This document shows positions 6,149 through 8,221 of a stretch of 8,221 bases of DNA, one piece after another. Below the pieces are notes generated by a model. It had not been told where the DNA came from and did not search any database. It was given only the letters and a program-made list of their open reading frames with translations. The DNA comes from Desulfocapsa sp. (GTDB lineage: Bacteria > Desulfobacterota > Desulfobulbia > Desulfobulbales > Desulfocapsaceae), in the NCBI GenBank assembly GCA_029934915.1, contig JAOZLI010000117.1, forward strand, positions 1-8,221, in the 5' to 3' direction. The position numbers and the translations under genes were made by a program. Each line of letters opens with the position of its first letter. The stretch's first letter is position 1.

Positions 6149-8215
6149 ATGTCTGAATTACTTTTTGAAATCGGAACCGAAGAATTACCTGCTGGTTTTC
6201 AGCAACCTGCTTTAGCGCAACTGAAAGACAATTTTATTCGTGAAGCAAAGGAGCTGAAACTTGAATTTAGCTCTGTGGATTGCCTGGGAACACCTCGCCG
6301 TCTCGCCCTGTTGGTAGAAGGATTAGCTGACAGACAACCGGATTCCCGTAAGGAACATATGGGACCCTCAAAGCAGGCTGGCTTTGACGATGAAGGCAAC
6401 CCAAGTAAAGCTGCCATGGGTTTTGCCCGTTCCAAGGGGGCAGATGTTGGTGATTTGCAGGTGGTTGAGACTGCAAAAGGCGAATACCTGATGCTGGTTC
6501 AGGAGGTGAAGGGTGTAGCAACATCTGATCTGCTTCCTGGATTGCTTGAGAAACTGACTCGAGGATTTTCATTTGCAAAATCCATGCATTGGGGCGCAGG
6601 AGCCTTTACTTTTGCTCGTCCGATCCAATGGCTTCTTGCCCTCCATGATGGGAATGTTGTACCTTTTAGTCATGAGGGTATGGCGGCAACGGATACTACC
6701 CGTGGTCACCGCTTTATGGCCAATAAAGAGTTGAAGGTTACAGGTGTTGTTGATTACAAGACAGTCCTTAGTGAGGCTTTTGTTGTCGTTGATCCCAAAG
6801 AACGACGTGCGGCTGTAGCGGTTGAAATCGAGCAAGCTGTTAAGACTGCTGGTAAGGGGCAAGTTGCGGTGGATGAGGCGCTTCTTGATACTGTTTGTAA
6901 TCTTGTGGAAAAACCCTACGGAGTTTGTGGAAGTTTTGATGAAAAATTTCTTCAGTTACCCGCAGAAGCCTTAATCACTTCTATGCGTGAACATCAAAAA
7001 TATTTTCCGGTGGTGGATAACGACAATAATCTGCTGCCTCATTTTGTGGCTGTGAATAATACGGAGGTTAAAGATATTAATCTTACCCGTACCGGCCATG
7101 AACGTGTTTTGAGAGCGCGTCTTGAAGATGCTTTTTTCTTCTTTGCCACGGACAAGAATAAAACTCTTGAAAGTCGGGTTGATAACTTGACCGGGATTAT
7201 TTTTCAGGCAAAGCTTGGAACCATGCTTGAAAAAACAGAACGTATTGAAAAACTTGCAAGCCTCCTTGCTAAGTCTTTTGCACCAGATTTCGTTGAAGAT
7301 GCTGTAAGAGCTGCTCGCCTATGTAAGGTGGATTTACTCACCGAAATGGTTGGTGAGTTTCCTTCCCTACAAGGAAATATGGGGGCATCTTATGCCCTTA
7401 ATGATGGCGAAAATGCTACCGTTGCTCAGGCAATTCAGGAACATTATCTGCCCAAACGGGCCGGTGCTGTTCTTCCTGAATCTGCTGCCGGTGCCGTTCT
7501 AGGTCTTGCTGATCGATTTGATACCCTGAGTGGCTGCTTTGGGATTGGACAGTTGCCAACCGGCACCAAAGATCCATTTGGTCTTCGGCGTATTGCCCTT
7601 GCTATTCTGCATATTATTGAAGAATTTGATTGGAATATCTCCCTTTCTGATACTATCTATAAGGCTCTGTCCCTCTATGGTGACAGGGTAGATGGCAGTG
7701 GAGAAACAGTTGAGCTGGTTCTTGCCTATATTCGTGATCGTTTTATAAATGATCAACTGGCAAAGGGAGCTGATGCAGAAGCTGTGGAGGCCGTCACAAG
7801 CGTGGCCTTTGACGATGTTAATGACTGTTTATTGAAGATTAAGGCGCTGAGTGCTATTCGTTCAGAGGATGCTTTTACCGTCCTGGCCGCTTCCTTTAAG
7901 CGTATCAGAAATATTATTAAAGATAATAGCGCCACAAGCGTTGATCCAGCACTGTTTCAGGAAGATGCAGAAAAAGAGCTGGCTACAGTCTTTGACCAGG
8001 TGACAGCAGAGGTTAAGCCGCTGCTTGCTGGCCATGATTACGATAAGGCTCTGGCTGCAATGCTCAGCTTGAAATCACCCGTTGATGAATTTTTTAACAG
8101 TGTGATGGTGATGGACAAAGATGAGGCTATCAAGACAAATCGCTTGAACCTGTTAACTGCTATTGCAACTCTGTTTTTGACTGTGGGTGATATATCCAAA
8201 ATGCAACAGAGTTAA
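6149..8215 (+). CDS. glyS: Glycine--tRNA ligase beta subunit
   Basis: The large subunit of the bacterial alpha2-beta2 glycyl-tRNA synthetase; it binds tRNA-Gly while the alpha subunit (GlyQ) makes glycyl-adenylate. The 688-residue length is typical. Recognised blocks, in order: N-terminal MSELLFEIGTEELPAG; LGTPRRLAL (46-54); FARPIQWLLAL (155-165); ITSMREHQKYFPVV (276-289); HERVLRARLEDAFFFF (317-332); LADRFDTLSGCFGIG..PTGTKDPFGLRR (453-481); and the C-terminal anticodon-binding end SPVDEFFNSVMVM..NRLNLLTAIATLFL (643-677). The ATG at 6149 is set by homology; no good Shine-Dalgarno site precedes it. It lies 49 nt after the FolE2-like gene. The usual partner glyQ is not directly upstream and must be elsewhere. 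The gene is complete, with TAA at 8213-8215 just before the window edge. Confidence 0.97.
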   Translation: MSELLFEIGTEELPAGFQQPALAQLKDNFIREAKELKLEFSSVDCLGTPRRLALLVEGLADRQPDSRKEHMGPSKQAGFDDEGNPSKAAMGFARSKGADVGDLQVVETAKGEYLMLVQEVKGVATSDLLPGLLEKLTRGFSFAKSMHWGAGAFTFARPIQWLLALHDGNVVPFSHEGMAATDTTRGHRFMANKELKVTGVVDYKTVLSEAFVVVDPKERRAAVAVEIEQAVKTAGKGQVAVDEALLDTVCNLVEKPYGVCGSFDEKFLQLPAEALITSMREHQKYFPVVDNDNNLLPHFVAVNNTEVKDINLTRTGHERVLRARLEDAFFFFATDKNKTLESRVDNLTGIIFQAKLGTMLEKTERIEKLASLLAKSFAPDFVEDAVRAARLCKVDLLTEMVGEFPSLQGNMGASYALNDGENATVAQAIQEHYLPKRAGAVLPESAAGAVLGLADRFDTLSGCFGIGQLPTGTKDPFGLRRIALAILHIIEEFDWNISLSDTIYKALSLYGDRVDGSGETVELVLAYIRDRFINDQLAKGADAEAVEAVTSVAFDDVNDCLLKIKALSAIRSEDAFTVLAASFKRIRNIIKDNSATSVDPALFQEDAEKELATVFDQVTAEVKPLLAGHDYDKALAAMLSLKSPVDEFFNSVMVMDKDEAIKTNRLNLLTAIATLFLTVGDISKMQQS

Positions 8216-8221
8216 CTGTGA

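Overview
The window is an ordinary-looking, densely packed bacterial chromosome segment with all eight or nine genes on the + strand and no RNA genes, transposases or CRISPR. Gene content (MAR-type omega subunit, short 120-residue DksA, separate glycyl-tRNA synthetase beta subunit, CheY-like single-domain regulators, FolE2 family, lone galT-like gene), the moderate base composition and the protein flavour suggest a Desulfobacterota (former Deltaproteobacteria) organism, possibly close to Desulfobulbales/Desulfotalea. This taxonomic call is inference from sequence style only.

Layout. 1-134: a good sigma70-type promoter (TTGACT-N17-TATATT) followed by a 19-bp near-palindrome at the expected transcription start, then a leader. 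135-1433: purA (adenylosuccinate synthetase). 1434-1651: a 218-nt gap with a long inverted repeat whose two 27-nt arms are each built from three CATGAAG heptamers at 9-nt period. 1652-8215: a run of genes with gaps of 5 to 72 nt and one overlap, and no obvious terminator inside: rpoZ, dnaJ, moaC, dksA, a galT-like gene, a stand-alone receiver, a FolE2-family gene and glyS. The last base pairs after glyS are too few to show a terminator.

How the genes relate. The run is a mixed housekeeping cluster rather than one pathway. Two themes stand out. rpoZ and dksA encode the two RNA polymerase partners that form the two ppGpp binding sites in Proteobacteria, and both keep the expected residues. MoaC and the FolE2-family protein both belong to pathways that start by converting GTP into pterins.

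The most unusual item is the FolE2-family protein at 5371-6099. It is collinear with GTP cyclohydrolase IB but has lost the CPC catalytic/metal motif, the following metal-binding His, the conserved loop after WxEDL and the C-terminal His pair. It therefore looks like a non-catalytic relative with a new job, and it sits directly after a stand-alone receiver gene, in the same reading frame, separated by one TAA. The second item of interest is the GalT-like protein, whose HSHSQ active site and second Cys-x2-Cys site look more like the plant ADP-glucose phosphorylase type than E. coli GalT.
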